From an uncultured Eubacteriales bacterium (lineage in GTDB: Bacteria > Bacillota > Clostridia > Christensenellales > Aristaeellaceae), in NCBI GenBank assembly GCA_900318145.1, contig ONJM01000023.1, forward strand, positions 1-35,250: a stretch of 35,250 nucleotides of DNA. Reading direction: 5' to 3'. Positions within the stretch are counted from its first letter, which is position 1. Each line of letters starts with the position of its first letter. Of the stretch, positions 24,001-31,389 are shown one piece after another. Under the pieces are notes generated by a model. That model saw nothing but the letters and a program-made list of their open reading frames with translations. It was not told the DNA's origin and ran no database searches. A program made the translations under genes and the position numbers.

Positions 24001-25065
24001 TTATTCGGTCACGAATTTCAGGGTCTGTTCGATGGCGCCGAAGGGAGCCACCTCGGCAACTTTGTAGTTGAGCACCATGTCGGCGGCGTAGCCTTCGGTA
24101 GTCATGTCGCCGGCGTTCTCAAAGTGGAGCACGAAGGAGTAAGTGGTCATATCGATCTCATAAGTGCCCTTGTCCACATCCATCTGGTTGCCCATGAAGT
24201 CGGCGTACAGCCGCACGGTGTTATCGCTGTACAGGTTGCAGATAAAGTCGGCGTTCGTTCCGTCCATGCCGGGCACGGGGATCTCGCCCTTCAGAGCGTA
24301 AGCCACTTCCACGGGCTTCACTTCCACCAGGGTCACTTCGTCACCGTCGGTGGAAACGTAGGTATAAGTACCGTCTTCATTCTTTGTCACAGTGGCGCCG
24401 GCATCTCCCTCAGAGCTGGGAGTCAGTACGATCTCGGTCTGGTCGGCGTTCATGGCGTAGGTGCCTTCCACAAACATGACTACCAGGTCGTCATACTTGC
24501 CGTTGACTTTCAGGTCCAGGGTGGCGGTGTCATCCTCGGGATTGATCAGGGACAGGAAAGAGACAGCGGGCTCGCCGGCATACTGGGCGGCAAACTTGCT
24601 GTTCTCAGGATCGGTATCCAGGTTCATGGCGCAGTTGCCGCCGCCGATGCCGGTAATATTCGCCATATCGTTGTAGATATGCTCAGCATCCATGGCGCAC
24701 CGGTCCAGTTCATTGCCGGCAAAATCGTAGAATACGACGGTATAGGGGGCGGTGCCCTCGGTCAGGGTACCCGCTTCACTGGCGGCGCGGTCCATCGCCA
24801 CATTGTAGGCACGTTCTTCAGCCAGCACCTCGTAGGTACCGTCGAAGCAGATCTGATCCATGCACATGCCGGCGTGGAAAACCTTGCCTAGTCCGGGAAT
24901 CTCATCATAGAAATGGAAGTAGTAATTCATGAACATGGTTCCGACGTCATAGCCGTAGGAATAGTAGGTACCGGCCAGGTTCGGCACATCCTCCGCCGCG
25001 GCGAAAGATACAGCGGACAGGCACAGCATCAAGCAGAGCAGCAGAGCAGCGATCTTTTTCATCAT
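24001..25065 (-). CDS. Secreted protein of unknown function with repeated beta-rich modules
   Basis: I do not recognise this 354-residue protein. It has a clear signal peptide (MMKKIAALLLCLMLCLSAVSFAAAED, cleavage after the Ala run near 24) and no convincing lipobox or wall-sorting motif, so it is exported and probably released or loosely bound. The mature part is acidic and beta-rich. It contains about three modules that end in G-T-Y followed by hydrophobic strands (FDGTYEVLAEE, VEGTYAMNADQTEIVL, DKGTYEIDMTTYSFVLHF), like lipocalin/calycin-type repeats in Firmicutes secreted proteins. AAGGAG precedes the ATG pair. It is the first gene after a GTCGGATT-repeat regulatory site shared with the importer, so a role in binding or capturing the same glycan is a reasonable guess, with no direct evidence. 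Confidence 0.75.
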   Translation of the reverse strand: MMKKIAALLLCLMLCLSAVSFAAAEDVPNLAGTYYSYGYDVGTMFMNYYFHFYDEIPGLGKVFHAGMCMDQICFDGTYEVLAEERAYNVAMDRAASEAGTLTEGTAPYTVVFYDFAGNELDRCAMDAEHIYNDMANITGIGGGNCAMNLDTDPENSKFAAQYAGEPAVSFLSLINPEDDTATLDLKVNGKYDDLVVMFVEGTYAMNADQTEIVLTPSSEGDAGATVTKNEDGTYTYVSTDGDEVTLVEVKPVEVAYALKGEIPVPGMDGTNADFICNLYSDNTVRLYADFMGNQMDVDKGTYEIDMTTYSFVLHFENAGDMTTEGYAADMVLNYKVAEVAPFGAIEQTLKFVTE

Positions 25066-25131
25066 TTTCGTAATCTCCTTTTTCTTTATTGGGGAAGGCT
25101 TTCTTTATTCTTTCTCCTTCCTTCTGATTGC

Positions 25132-25160
25132 ATTATGCCATTTCCCGCCCGGAAATTCTG
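25132..25160 (-). promoter_or_regulatory. Promoter of the secreted-protein/hydrolase operon
   Basis: The minus strand has CATAAT (25132-25137) 17 bp from a poor -35, CAGAAT (25155-25160). The weak -35 and the direct repeats ending just upstream suggest an activator-dependent promoter. The predicted start is near 25125, giving a leader of about 60 nt before the ATG. Confidence 0.65.
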
Positions 25161-25163
25161 TAT

Positions 25164-25194
25164 GAAATCCGACATAAAATCCCGTAAATCCGAC
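25164..25194 (-). promoter_or_regulatory. Tandem direct-repeat operator, copy A (probable response-regulator site)
   Basis: Two copies of GTCGGATTT read on the minus strand (25165-25173 and 25186-25194), 21 bp apart. Several spacer bases (AC, G, ATTTT) are shared with the site at 31326-31356. Position 25164 extends the second copy as GTCGGATTTC. The site begins 6 bp after the response-regulator stop codon and ends 26 bp before the -10. Two-turn spacing and direct orientation fit an AraC-type dimer. The regulator assignment is an inference from adjacency. Confidence 0.72.
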
Positions 25195-25199
25195 ATCTT

Positions 25200-25970
25200 T
25201 CATTTCTGCAGCTGTTTCTGGTATTCCCGGGGTGTCATGCCGTAGAATTTCTTGAACTGCTCTGTAAAATAGGAATAGTTTCCGAAACCCACCTTGTTCG
25301 CCACCATGGAGATTGACATCTCCTGCCGGCGCATCAGCTCCCCGGCCAGGCGGATCCGTCTCTCCTGCATATATTCAGACACCGATATGCCGAACTTCTT
25401 TTTGAACAGCCGGGTCAGGTGGTCTGCGCTGATAAAGCACACCGACGCCAGTTCCCGTACGGACAGCTCGTCCGTCAGGTGGCTGTCGATATACTGCACG
25501 GCCGTGTCCAGGGCGTTGCCGGAATCGCTGCGGGTTTCCTTTGCCAGGGAATCGATGTACTGCTCTCCGTAGTGCTGGATCTGCTCCTTCCTGCGCCGCT
25601 GGGCGGATCGTTCCTCCGCCTGCATCAGGATCTCCGTCAGCTTCTGGTAGCGGACCGGCTTGAGTACGTATTCCATGCAGTTCAGCCGTACAGCCGTCCT
25701 GGCGTAGTCAAACTCGTCATGGCATGTCAGGATAATGCATTCCGTATTCGGGCTGTGCTCATTGGCATATTCGATCAGCTGAAGTCCGCTCTCCCCCGGC
25801 ATTTCAATATCGCTGACCAGGATATCCACAAAGGTGTTGCTGAAGATGCTCACCGCGTCCTGGTAGCTCCGGGCAGTCAGCACCTTGTCAAAATGAAGCT
25901 GATCCCAGCGGACCCCGTCCAGGATCCCCCGCACCGCCAGCTCTTCGTCGTCCACTATCAGGATCGTCAT
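25200..25970 (-). CDS. Two-component response regulator with AraC-type DNA-binding domain (YesN type)
   Basis: The 256-residue protein has a receiver domain (residues 1-120) with acidic pair Asp7/Asp8 (IVDDEE), phospho-acceptor Asp54 (SDIEMPGESG) and Lys near 104 (YVLKPV). A short linker follows, then a two-helix-turn-helix AraC domain (about 153-256): SVRELASVCFISADHLTRLF for the first and ISMVANKVGFGNYSYFTEQF for the second, ending FYGMTPREYQKQ. It would activate sugar-responsive promoters when phosphorylated by the upstream kinase. Its start is 4 bp from the kinase stop. The paired GTCGGATT repeats before the importer and secreted-protein genes are the obvious candidate targets. RBS and length are ordinary. 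Confidence 0.92.
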   Translation of the reverse strand: MTILIVDDEELAVRGILDGVRWDQLHFDKVLTARSYQDAVSIFSNTFVDILVSDIEMPGESGLQLIEYANEHSPNTECIILTCHDEFDYARTAVRLNCMEYVLKPVRYQKLTEILMQAEERSAQRRRKEQIQHYGEQYIDSLAKETRSDSGNALDTAVQYIDSHLTDELSVRELASVCFISADHLTRLFKKKFGISVSEYMQERRIRLAGELMRRQEMSISMVANKVGFGNYSYFTEQFKKFYGMTPREYQKQLQK

Positions 25971-25974
25971 GCCG

Positions 25975-27408
25975 TCACCCCTGTTTCAATGTCTGTTCCG
26001 CGGTAAGCGAGAAAGGAATGATCAGGTACACCTGTGTTCCTCCGCCGACCGCGCTGGTAAAGTGGATGTCCCCCCGGTTCCCGTAGAACAGTTCCACCCG
26101 GCGCAGACAGTTATAGATACCGATGTGTTTCTGTCCCGCCTCGTCGATGTAGGGTTCCTTCTTCTGAAGCTTCTCCAGCACCTCCGGCCGGATGCCGCTG
26201 CCCGTATCCATGATTGCGATATGCAGCCTGTTTCCCCCGTCTTCGTCCTCTTCCCGGTGTACGGATACCACAATCTCGATAGGTGCCTTCGGATCCAGGG
26301 CGTACTTCGTGGCATTTTCCACAAAGTTTTCAATCAGCAGCGGCGGAATCATGGCGGACATGCAGTCCTCTTCCGCCTGGTATACGTAGGAGAACCGGTC
26401 CGGAAAGCGGATGCGCTGAATGCGGATAAAGTTTTCCACAAACTCCAGCTCCTGCCGTACCGTCACCATCTGCTGCCCCCTGCGCAGCACGTAGCGGAAA
26501 TAATCCGCAAGGCACAGGGTATAATCCTGGATGGTGGCGTAATCCTTCGATTCCGCCAGGGCGTAGATCATGTTGTAGGAGTTCAGCAGCATATGCGGAT
26601 TCACCTGCAGGCGCAGGTTGTCCATCTCCGATTCCAGCAGCTTCACATCCTTCTCGTAACCTGCCTGCACTTCCGCCGCCATGCCGTTAAAATGTTCGAA
26701 CAGCCGGTGAAAGTCATCGCTCACGACCAGGGACTGCTGCGGAATCCGGTAGGACCGGTCCTTCTGAAATTCGGACAGGGCATGGTTCATGGTCTCCATG
26801 GGGTCCAGCACATCCTTCTTCAGCCTGCTGAAAAGGATCGGGCTGATCCCGATGGTCAGCAGGGCGATCCCCAGGGCCGCCCAGAACCAGGCGGGAACAT
26901 TCCGCAGGGAAAAATCGTAGGAAAAGGTGACCAGCACCCGGAAGGGCTGTCCCTCCTTTTCCCACAGGAAGCTGTTCCGCTCCTGCTTCAGGGAAGCAAA
27001 AGACCGTTCTTCCTCCCGCCATGTCCCGTCCTGAAGGATCAGAAACGCCTGTTCTCCGTCCTTTGAAACATACACGCTGCTGCCGTTATCCGCGCGGACG
27101 TCAGGCTGGGGCGCGTTCCAGTGCAGCAGCGTCAGGCTTGGCGCCAGGCCGGCGGGGAAATCCGTCATCACGTCGATATCGCCCAGCTCCTGGCGCAGCG
27201 CCACCTGGTCCAGGTAAAAGCTGAAAGCATTCTGGCTCATGCTGTCAACCGCTTCGCGGGACTTGCAGATGGAAACCACCGAAAGTGTCAGGCAGACCAG
27301 GCTGACCGGGAGGACCAGCGCGACGATCATCGTCATCAGCCGCGGACGGAGCTGACGGAACACGGGCCGGATCCAGACCCACTTATATAAGGCTGAATGT
27401 TCCTTCAT
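25975..27408 (-). CDS. Sensor histidine kinase, YesM type
   Basis: The 477-residue membrane kinase has one transmembrane helix at about 24-46 and a second at 172-193. The extracytoplasmic region between them, about 120 residues, is short and lacks an obvious large Cache domain. A HAMP-like linker follows (KDVLDPMETMNHAL). The His-kinase domain has the phospho-acceptor His272 in LRLQVNPHMLLNS, where the usual form is INPHFLYNT. The ATPase domain has IPPLLIENFVENATKYA (N box), MDTGSGI (G1) and HIGIYNCLRRVELFYG. It should sense an external signal, possibly through the solute-binding protein, and phosphorylate the regulator encoded next. GGGAGG precedes the ATG. The signal is not deducible from sequence. 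Confidence 0.92.
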   Translation of the reverse strand: MKEHSALYKWVWIRPVFRQLRPRLMTMIVALVLPVSLVCLTLSVVSICKSREAVDSMSQNAFSFYLDQVALRQELGDIDVMTDFPAGLAPSLTLLHWNAPQPDVRADNGSSVYVSKDGEQAFLILQDGTWREEERSFASLKQERNSFLWEKEGQPFRVLVTFSYDFSLRNVPAWFWAALGIALLTIGISPILFSRLKKDVLDPMETMNHALSEFQKDRSYRIPQQSLVVSDDFHRLFEHFNGMAAEVQAGYEKDVKLLESEMDNLRLQVNPHMLLNSYNMIYALAESKDYATIQDYTLCLADYFRYVLRRGQQMVTVRQELEFVENFIRIQRIRFPDRFSYVYQAEEDCMSAMIPPLLIENFVENATKYALDPKAPIEIVVSVHREEDEDGGNRLHIAIMDTGSGIRPEVLEKLQKKEPYIDEAGQKHIGIYNCLRRVELFYGNRGDIHFTSAVGGGTQVYLIIPFSLTAEQTLKQG

Positions 27409-27466
27409 GCAGGCATCCTCCCGTGCGCTGAAAATATCCTGTTGATACAGTGAGCCGTCATTTTTG

Positions 27467-27496
27467 ATTATACCCGGATTTTCCGTTTTCTGTAAA
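27467..27496 (-). promoter_or_regulatory. Promoter of the kinase/regulator pair
   Basis: A consensus TATAAT (27467-27472) lies 18 bp from TTTACA (27491-27496). The -35 starts immediately after the terminator of the importer operon. The near-consensus hexamers suggest steady basal expression without activator help, unlike the two promoters with GTCGGATT repeats. The leader is about 50 nt. Confidence 0.75.
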
Positions 27497-27526
27497 GAAA
27501 AAAAAGCAGCCCGCGAACGGACTGCT
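27497..27526 (-). terminator. Hairpin terminator after the importer operon
   Basis: On the minus strand AGCAGTCCG pairs with CGGGCTGCT across a TTCG tetraloop, giving a 9-bp stem with one G-T pair, followed by eight T. It lies 15 bp after the second permease's stop. It cleanly separates importer expression from the kinase/regulator pair. Confidence 0.9.
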
Positions 27527-27540
27527 TTCGTGAAAAGCCT

Positions 27541-28452
27541 TTAGCCCTTGACGCCGCCCTGGATCACGCCTTTCTCCATCTTGTCCTGGAAGAAGGGGAA
27601 GGCGATAATGATGGGGGCGATAGCGGCGATAATCACCGCGAACTGGATCAGGTAACGGCTGTAGTTGGGGTTGGAGGAATTCAGGAAGTCTGCGTTTTCG
27701 CTTGTGATCTGGCGGATGACCAGCTGCAGCGGCCACAGGACCTTTTTGTTGGGCACGTAGATGCTGGCCGGCAGCCAGGAATTCCACTGGCCGATGGTCA
27801 GGTTCAGAATGATTACGCTGCCCATATTCATCGCCTGGGGCAGGGTAATTTCGAACAGGGTGGAAAGGTGGCCTGCCCCGTCGATGTGGCTGGCTTCATA
27901 CATTTCCTTGGGAATGGAATTAAAGGCGTTCATCATCATGATGCAGTACATGCTGTTGGTGCAGCCCGGAATGACCAGCGCCCAGGGGGTGCCGACCCAT
28001 CCCAGGGCACGGATCACCATGTAGGTTGGCACCATACCGCCGCCGAAGAGCATCGTGATCATCAGCGCCATGGTCACCGGCTTCTTCAGTTTTGTATCCC
28101 GGCTCAGGGCGTAACCCGTTACGGCGGAGAGCAGGAAACCGATGGTGACGAAGGCGACGGTATAAATGACAGTGTTGATATAGCCGTCCACAATACTGGA
28201 ATTCTGGAAAATCAGGGAATAGCCGTCCAGGGTAAATCCTCCTACAGGCCACAGTACCAGTCCCACATGGGCCAGCAGTGATTTACCGTCCGAGAACGAG
28301 GACATGAGCACGTGCCACATGGGGATCACGCTGCACAGTGCCACCAGTGCCACGCAGGCGTACACGACAACGTCCACGACCCTGTCCGCCACGGACTTGG
28401 TCTCGACCATGTTGTTTTCCCATTCTTGCTTTTTCCGCTGCTTTCTTGCCAT
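27541..28452 (-). CDS. ABC sugar-transporter permease, LplC/YtcP type
   Basis: The 303-residue inner-membrane subunit has about six hydrophobic segments, beginning VVDVVVYACVALVALCSVIP. The cytoplasmic EAA-type loop MYEASHIDGAGHLSTLFEITLP contacts the ATPase. Early WHVLMSSFSD and the C-terminal FPFFQDKMEKGVIQGGVKG are typical of LplC-like permeases that import oligosaccharides in Firmicutes. It pairs with the LplB-type gene 14 bp upstream. It is the last gene before the terminator. No ATP-binding subunit is encoded in the window, so a shared MsmX-like ATPase is presumably used. RBS is AGAGGAGGGG. Confidence 0.92.
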   Translation of the reverse strand: MARKQRKKQEWENNMVETKSVADRVVDVVVYACVALVALCSVIPMWHVLMSSFSDGKSLLAHVGLVLWPVGGFTLDGYSLIFQNSSIVDGYINTVIYTVAFVTIGFLLSAVTGYALSRDTKLKKPVTMALMITMLFGGGMVPTYMVIRALGWVGTPWALVIPGCTNSMYCIMMMNAFNSIPKEMYEASHIDGAGHLSTLFEITLPQAMNMGSVIILNLTIGQWNSWLPASIYVPNKKVLWPLQLVIRQITSENADFLNSSNPNYSRYLIQFAVIIAAIAPIIIAFPFFQDKMEKGVIQGGVKG

Positions 28453-28466
28453 GGTGACCCCTCCTC

Positions 28467-29423
28467 TCAGAACAGGCTGCTTCCGGCGGCCTTACGCGAC
28501 AGGGCGTTGGAACCCACCAGAAGAATCGTGGAAACGACGGACTGGAACAGACCGGAAGCCGCGGACAGGGAATAGTTGCTGTTGCCCGCGCCGAAGGCCT
28601 GGCGGTAGGTATAGGTGTACACGGTATCGGATACGCTGTAGGTGCTGGGCATGTACAGCAGCAGAATGTTGTCATAGCCCGCCGCCAGCGCCGTACCGAT
28701 GTTGATCACGAACATCATCAGGATCATGGGCAGGATGGAGGGCAGCGTAATCCTGAACATCCGCTGCAGGCGTGTCGCTCCGTCCAGTGCCGCGGCTTCA
28801 TGCAGATCGCCGCTGACCTGGGAAATGGCTGCCACATACATGATGGATCCCCAGCCGATACCCTGCCAGATGCCCATCAGCAGGTAGATGATCCAGAAGA
28901 CGGGAGGTTTGTCATTGGCAAACCAGTTCTGGTTCTCCGCCCCGAATACGTTGGTCAGGAACAGGGACAGGGGGCCGTCTTTTGACAGGAACTGGGTAAA
29001 CAGGGAGCAGACGATGACCGCTGCAACGAAGTTGGGCATGTAGGACATGGTCTGGGCCGTGCGCTTGAATTTCTTGGAGTTGATCAGGCTCAGCATCAGC
29101 GCGAAGATGATCGGGGCCACAAAACCGATCGTGGCGCGCATCACGCCGATTACCACCGTATTGCGGATGGCCTGCAGAAAGTCCTCTCCGCTGAACAGAT
29201 CGATGAAATGCTTCAGTCCGACCCATGGACTGCGGAAGTAGCCGTCGATCACATTGTAATCCTCGAAGGCCATCACGATACCGAACATGGGCAGGTAATG
29301 CAGCACCACTTCATACACGATGATCGGCACGAACAGCAGGTACACCACCCAGTCGCGTTTCAGCTCCGTCTTCCAGCTCCTGCGGGAGGAAGCGGCCAGA
29401 TCGTAAGAGTTTTTCTTTGCCAT
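28467..29423 (-). CDS. ABC sugar-transporter permease, LplB/YteP type
   Basis: The 318-residue membrane protein has the LplB-type start (LKRDWVVYLLFVPIIVYEVVLHYLPMFGIVMAFEDYN), about six helices and an EAA loop (LHEAAALDGATRLQRMFRITLP). The middle region YMPNFVAAVIVCSLFTQFLS and the late LLLYMPSTYSVSDTVYTYTYR are characteristic of oligosaccharide importers related to LplB and YteP, which take up rhamnogalacturonan-type or other complex oligosaccharides in bacilli. It lies between the solute-binding protein (19 bp) and the second permease. The transported substrate cannot be read from it. AGGAGGTG precedes the ATG. Confidence 0.92.
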   Translation of the reverse strand: MAKKNSYDLAASSRRSWKTELKRDWVVYLLFVPIIVYEVVLHYLPMFGIVMAFEDYNVIDGYFRSPWVGLKHFIDLFSGEDFLQAIRNTVVIGVMRATIGFVAPIIFALMLSLINSKKFKRTAQTMSYMPNFVAAVIVCSLFTQFLSKDGPLSLFLTNVFGAENQNWFANDKPPVFWIIYLLMGIWQGIGWGSIMYVAAISQVSGDLHEAAALDGATRLQRMFRITLPSILPMILMMFVINIGTALAAGYDNILLLYMPSTYSVSDTVYTYTYRQAFGAGNSNYSLSAASGLFQSVVSTILLVGSNALSRKAAGSSLF

Positions 29424-29442
29424 ATGTCACACCTCCTGTCGC

Positions 29443-31227
29443 TTATCGGAAGGGATACTCGTCAACATACTTCTGCATAAGTTCGGAAACCTGATCCACC
29501 CTGTACTTCTTCAGCACTGTACACCACTTGTCCCAGTCCTTGTCAAAGTTGTTTTTGCCGGTGATGAAATCCGCACAGTTTTTCGTCATATATTCCAGTG
29601 CTTTGGAATGGATATCCCCCATGTACTTGCTGTCTTCCTGGGTCATGGCGTTTGTGGTGCGGCTGCCCTGGAAGAAGCCTGTGTTGGGATACAGCGACCA
29701 CGTATCGAGGGAAGCCTGGTACGTCGCGGCATATCCCAGGTCCACCGTCCGGACCAGTTCCAGGCCGCAGCACTTGTTGAAGCCCACGGCAGTGTTCAGC
29801 TGGCCGCTGTCGTGCACCAGCACATCGCTCTTGCGGTAACGTCCGTCCACGCCGATATAATAGGCGCCGTCAGCGAGTCCGTTGTCAGCATAGAAGGTAT
29901 TCTCCGTGAATTCCTCCACCTGTTCCTTGTTCAGCCCCAGCGTCTTGATCAGAGCGCCTTCGGTGGTAAAGAAGTAGTCCAGGTAGCTGCACAGGGCCGC
30001 CAGGTCCTTATCCTTGGCCTTGGGAGTGATCAGGATTCCCCCTTTGGTCAGGCCGCTGCCCATCACGCAGTCCGGCGGTACATTCCGGCAGCTTTCCGGG
30101 CCGTACATATCGTTGATCGGATAGGGCGTGCCCTGGACATAGATGCCTTCGGTAAATCTGCCGTCGTGCATATCAAGCCGTCCGCCCAGCTCGCTCTGCT
30201 GCCCGTTCCACATGCCGATCATGCCCTGGCGCACGGACGTGGAGTCGATCTGGTAGAAAGCGTCGGAAGTGCGCTGATTGAAATCATGATCCAGCCAGCC
30301 CTTCTCATACCAGGCGTGCATGCACTGCAGATAGGTTTTGAAAGGTTCCTCATTTCCGCCGAAATGCACCTTGCTGTCCGCGTCCTGGTACCACACGTTC
30401 ACGCCGCCGCCGAAGCAGCTCAGCAGGCCGCCGGACCAGGTGAATCCGGGATAATACAGGCTCATGCAGTATTTATCCGTAATGCCGAGATCCGCCTGTG
30501 CCCGGGTGAAGATTTCGAACATCCATTCCCAGTCGGAGATGTACTTCGGATCCGTACCGCCGGAAGGGAAAACCACGTCGTCCGTCCAGCTGTCCACGTC
30601 GTTCGGGTCGGTATAGCCGCCGGTGAACGCCGCTCCGGTAACAGGGTTGGTTCCGTATTTAACGATCCAGTCCCGGCGGTACATAAAGCCCTGGAACACC
30701 GTGCCGTAGCCGTCTGAAACCGTGGCGATGTTGTAGTAATGCTCCTTGCCGTCCGCATCGACATGAACCGTATTGATATAGACCTCGTGGTTGGAATGTA
30801 CCAGCGCTTTGTAGTTCGGCATATAAGCTTCCACGTAATCGGTCAGTTCGATCGCGTAGCCGTTCTCCACCATGAGGGCAGGCGGATCGCAGATTACGGC
30901 GTCGATGATGTCCGGCAGGTCACCGGAAGCAATCATCGTGCTGTAGTTATCCGCTTCAGACCCGGGCGGAGGCTGCAGGAAATTGAGTGCGATACCCTTT
31001 TCTTCCGGACCCCAGCCTTTTCTCAGGGTATATTGGATTGCCGGGTTTTCGGCGTAGTTTCCGTAGTATTCCGAGGACGTACCGGAATAGATCCACCATT
31101 CAAAGGTGGTTTCCGGGGATGCACTCCGGCCGCTTGTGCCGCCGATATTGCCGTAGTACACCTGCATGCCGACCAGCAGCACCACCACAGCTACCATCAG
31201 CGCGATCCATTTTGCACGAATGGACAT
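29443..31227 (-). CDS. ABC transporter solute-binding protein (LplA/YtcQ-like family)
   Basis: The 594-residue protein is a large extracytoplasmic solute-binding protein of the family paired with LplB/LplC permeases. It begins with a hydrophobic anchor (WIALMVAVVVLLVGMQVYY, about 7-25) that has no lipobox Cys. It is therefore either N-terminally anchored or cleaved, rather than a classical lipoprotein. Two-lobed binding-protein features include MIASGDLPDIIDAV, YMPNYKALV, FMYRRDWIVKYG and NVPPDCVMGSGLTKGGILITPKAKDKDLAALCSYLDYFF. Its operon leader carries the GTCGGATT direct repeats and a promoter, so it should be induced with the hydrolase operon. AAAGGAG lies 12 bp before the ATG. Ligand unknown; context suggests a rhamnose-containing oligosaccharide. 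Confidence 0.88.
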   Translation of the reverse strand: MSIRAKWIALMVAVVVLLVGMQVYYGNIGGTSGRSASPETTFEWWIYSGTSSEYYGNYAENPAIQYTLRKGWGPEEKGIALNFLQPPPGSEADNYSTMIASGDLPDIIDAVICDPPALMVENGYAIELTDYVEAYMPNYKALVHSNHEVYINTVHVDADGKEHYYNIATVSDGYGTVFQGFMYRRDWIVKYGTNPVTGAAFTGGYTDPNDVDSWTDDVVFPSGGTDPKYISDWEWMFEIFTRAQADLGITDKYCMSLYYPGFTWSGGLLSCFGGGVNVWYQDADSKVHFGGNEEPFKTYLQCMHAWYEKGWLDHDFNQRTSDAFYQIDSTSVRQGMIGMWNGQQSELGGRLDMHDGRFTEGIYVQGTPYPINDMYGPESCRNVPPDCVMGSGLTKGGILITPKAKDKDLAALCSYLDYFFTTEGALIKTLGLNKEQVEEFTENTFYADNGLADGAYYIGVDGRYRKSDVLVHDSGQLNTAVGFNKCCGLELVRTVDLGYAATYQASLDTWSLYPNTGFFQGSRTTNAMTQEDSKYMGDIHSKALEYMTKNCADFITGKNNFDKDWDKWCTVLKKYRVDQVSELMQKYVDEYPFR

Positions 31228-31293
31228 CTTTGTTTCCGTCTCCTTTCCGAATCCTTCAGGTTATTGAACTCATAAATATCCTGCCGCATGACC

Positions 31294-31322
31294 ATCATAT
31301 CCGATCGGACAATATTTTTCTT
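31294..31322 (-). promoter_or_regulatory. Promoter of the importer operon
   Basis: TATGAT (31294-31299) lies 17 bp from a poor -35, AAGAAA (31317-31322). As at 25132-25160, a good -10 with a weak -35 and repeats just upstream suggests activator dependence. The spacer contains a perfect 10-bp palindrome, TCCGATCGGA (31300-31309), that could bind a second factor. Transcription would start near 31287. Confidence 0.65.
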
Positions 31323-31325
31323 TGC

Positions 31326-31356
31326 GAAATCCGACCAAAAATACGGTGAATCCGAC
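31326..31356 (-). promoter_or_regulatory. Tandem direct-repeat operator, copy B (probable response-regulator site)
   Basis: Minus-strand GTCGGATTT (31327-31335) and GTCGGATTC (31348-31356) are 21 bp apart and match the site at 25164-25194 in repeat sequence, period, several spacer bases and the 26-bp distance to the -10. The upstream copy is also part of an inverted repeat, TCCGA-N5-TCGGA, at 31351-31365. The response regulator encoded at 25200-25970 is the best candidate binder, by location and domain type. Confidence 0.72.
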
Positions 31357-31389
31357 ATGATCGGAACCGCCCTGTCCGGAACGGTACCG

